A stretch of DNA of 5,696 bases from Alphaproteobacteria bacterium (GTDB lineage Bacteria; Pseudomonadota; Alphaproteobacteria; SHNJ01). The stretch is from assembly GCA_947456345.1 (NCBI GenBank), contig CANGQU010000058.1:1-5696 (forward strand), written 5' to 3'. Shown here in pieces: positions 4,835-5,696 of this stretch (its first letter is position 1; the number at the start of each line of letters is the position of its first letter). The position numbers and the translations under genes are program-made. The notes under the pieces are model-generated. The model was given only the letters and a program-made list of their open reading frames with translations. It had not been told where the DNA came from and made no database searches.

Positions 4835-5696
4835 CTAACTTAACCAAACACCCCAGGTTTTTGCCGCTAAATCATACGATAAAATCCGGTGTTGATTGGA
4901 ATCCGCCACCAGCAAACGGTTTTTGCCGTCCCAGGCGATCCCCTCGGGGTCGAGCAAGGGCGGTAAATCGGCGGCCTCGGGCTTGAAATCCTCGGCAAAA
5001 TTTTCGGTGGCTTGGCGGACAAAATCCAGCTTGCGCAAACTGGCATTAAAACTGTCGGCCGCGATTAGAAAATCACCCAACCGGGCAATGCCCATGGGAT
5101 GCTGTAATTTTGCGGCCGAAAACGGCCCGTTGCGACGGCCCGATTCGGCCATGCCGCGCCCGACCAATGTTTTGACACTGCCTTGATCGGCCAAATCGAC
5201 ATAGCGAATGGCGGAATTGTCGCTGTCGGCGAAATACAGCCGGTTCTGTTCAGCGAAATAGGCCAGGCTGGACGGTTGGGCCAGTTTCGCTTCCCGGCCC
5301 TTGCCATCCAAAATATCCTTTTGTCCGCCCCCGGCGATGGCGCGCAATTGCATGGTTTTTAAATCAATAGCGCCGATTTGATGCGTGCCGGTATTGGTAA
5401 AATAGAGGGTTTCGCCCACAAGCTCGAGATCAAAAACCGAAGCCAGGCCAGCCCCGGTTGCAGGCGTTTCGCGCCCCAAGGTTAGCCCGCGCCGGTTGAT
5501 TCCGGCAATAGTAGTTACTTGCTGTTTGACTAGATCGATCTTGCGGATCAAGTGGCTGCCCAGATCGCCCACAAAAACAACATCCTCGCCGGTGGCAATG
5601 CCATAGGGATTGTCGAACGCGGCCCGCGTGTATTCGCCATCATAATTCCCCTGCGCGCCGCGGCCGATGCGTTGCAATATTTTACCCTGATCGTCG
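4835..5696 (-). CDS. NHL-repeat beta-propeller protein, NHLRC2-like C-terminal part; 5' end outside window
   Basis: The frame is open to the right edge, so the start is missing; 286 residues are visible. They form about five NHL-type blades with recurring patterns: NPYGIATGEDVVFVGD, then LYFTNTGTHQIGAIDL, LYFADSDNSAIRYVDL, LQHPMGIARLGDFLIAADS and LDPEGIAWDGKNRLLVADS. The order IGRGAQGNYDG, HLIRKIDL, THQI, QPSSLA, ADSDNSAIR, LQHPMGIA resembles the propeller of NHLRC2-type proteins, which usually carry a thioredoxin-like domain at the N-terminus; that domain would lie beyond the edge and is not seen. The propeller probably serves binding rather than catalysis; the ligand is unknown. I see no cysteine in the visible part. 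The gene precedes the dehydrogenase on the same strand. The NHL identity is secure, while the NHLRC2 link is inferred from remembered family sequence. Confidence 0.8.
   Translation of the reverse strand, partial: DDQGKILQRIGRGAQGNYDGEYTRAAFDNPYGIATGEDVVFVGDLGSHLIRKIDLVKQQVTTIAGINRRGLTLGRETPATGAGLASVFDLELVGETLYFTNTGTHQIGAIDLKTMQLRAIAGGGQKDILDGKGREAKLAQPSSLAYFAEQNRLYFADSDNSAIRYVDLADQGSVKTLVGRGMAESGRRNGPFSAAKLQHPMGIARLGDFLIAADSFNASLRKLDFVRQATENFAEDFKPEAADLPPLLDPEGIAWDGKNRLLVADSNQHRILSYDLAAKTWGVWLS

Overview
The window looks like bacterial chromosome of moderate GC, most probably from an alphaproteobacterium or a related proteobacterium. This rests on the leucine-degradation gene pair, GCC/GCG-rich codon use in most genes, and short palindromic repeats in the gaps between genes. 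The lineage is an inference; no rRNA or marker gene is present.

Left part (1-2712, + strand). The window opens inside a biotin-dependent carboxylase alpha subunit, best called 3-methylcrotonyl-CoA carboxylase alpha. A hydroxymethylglutaryl-CoA lyase gene (mvaB) follows. The two enzymes act at the middle and end of leucine catabolism: the carboxylase makes 3-methylglutaconyl-CoA, and after hydration the lyase cleaves HMG-CoA to acetoacetate and acetyl-CoA. A 94-bp palindromic repeat separates them and supplies a spurious upstream ATG for the lyase.

Middle part (2713-3278, + strand). A 230-bp AT-rich stretch holds two promoter-like sequences and a long imperfect hairpin. It leads into a small unrecognised gene (about 95-110 residues). 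This gene has GCT/CGT/GTT-rich codon use unlike its neighbours, a strong Shine-Dalgarno sequence that is badly placed for the only ATG, and a textbook intrinsic terminator. It looks like a self-contained, possibly highly expressed transcription unit and is the most novel item here.

Convergent gap (3231-3576). This 346-bp stretch holds no gene. It contains the terminator (readable from both sides), a 134-bp element with 24-nt imperfect terminal inverted repeats and C/G-rich hairpins, a second member of the TGTCAT...ATGACA palindromic family, and a short heptamer-like repeat.

Right part (3577-5696, - strand). An NHL-repeat protein resembling the C-terminal part of NHLRC2 runs in from the right edge. 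It is followed by a saccharopine dehydrogenase / L-lysine dehydrogenase-like oxidoreductase. The 145-bp gap between them contains a third TGTCAT...ATGACA palindrome, which creates a false N-terminal extension of the dehydrogenase.

Apart from the small gene and its leader, the content is ordinary metabolism in a repeat-seeded chromosome. I see no CRISPR array, tRNA, rRNA, transposase, phage gene or defence system.
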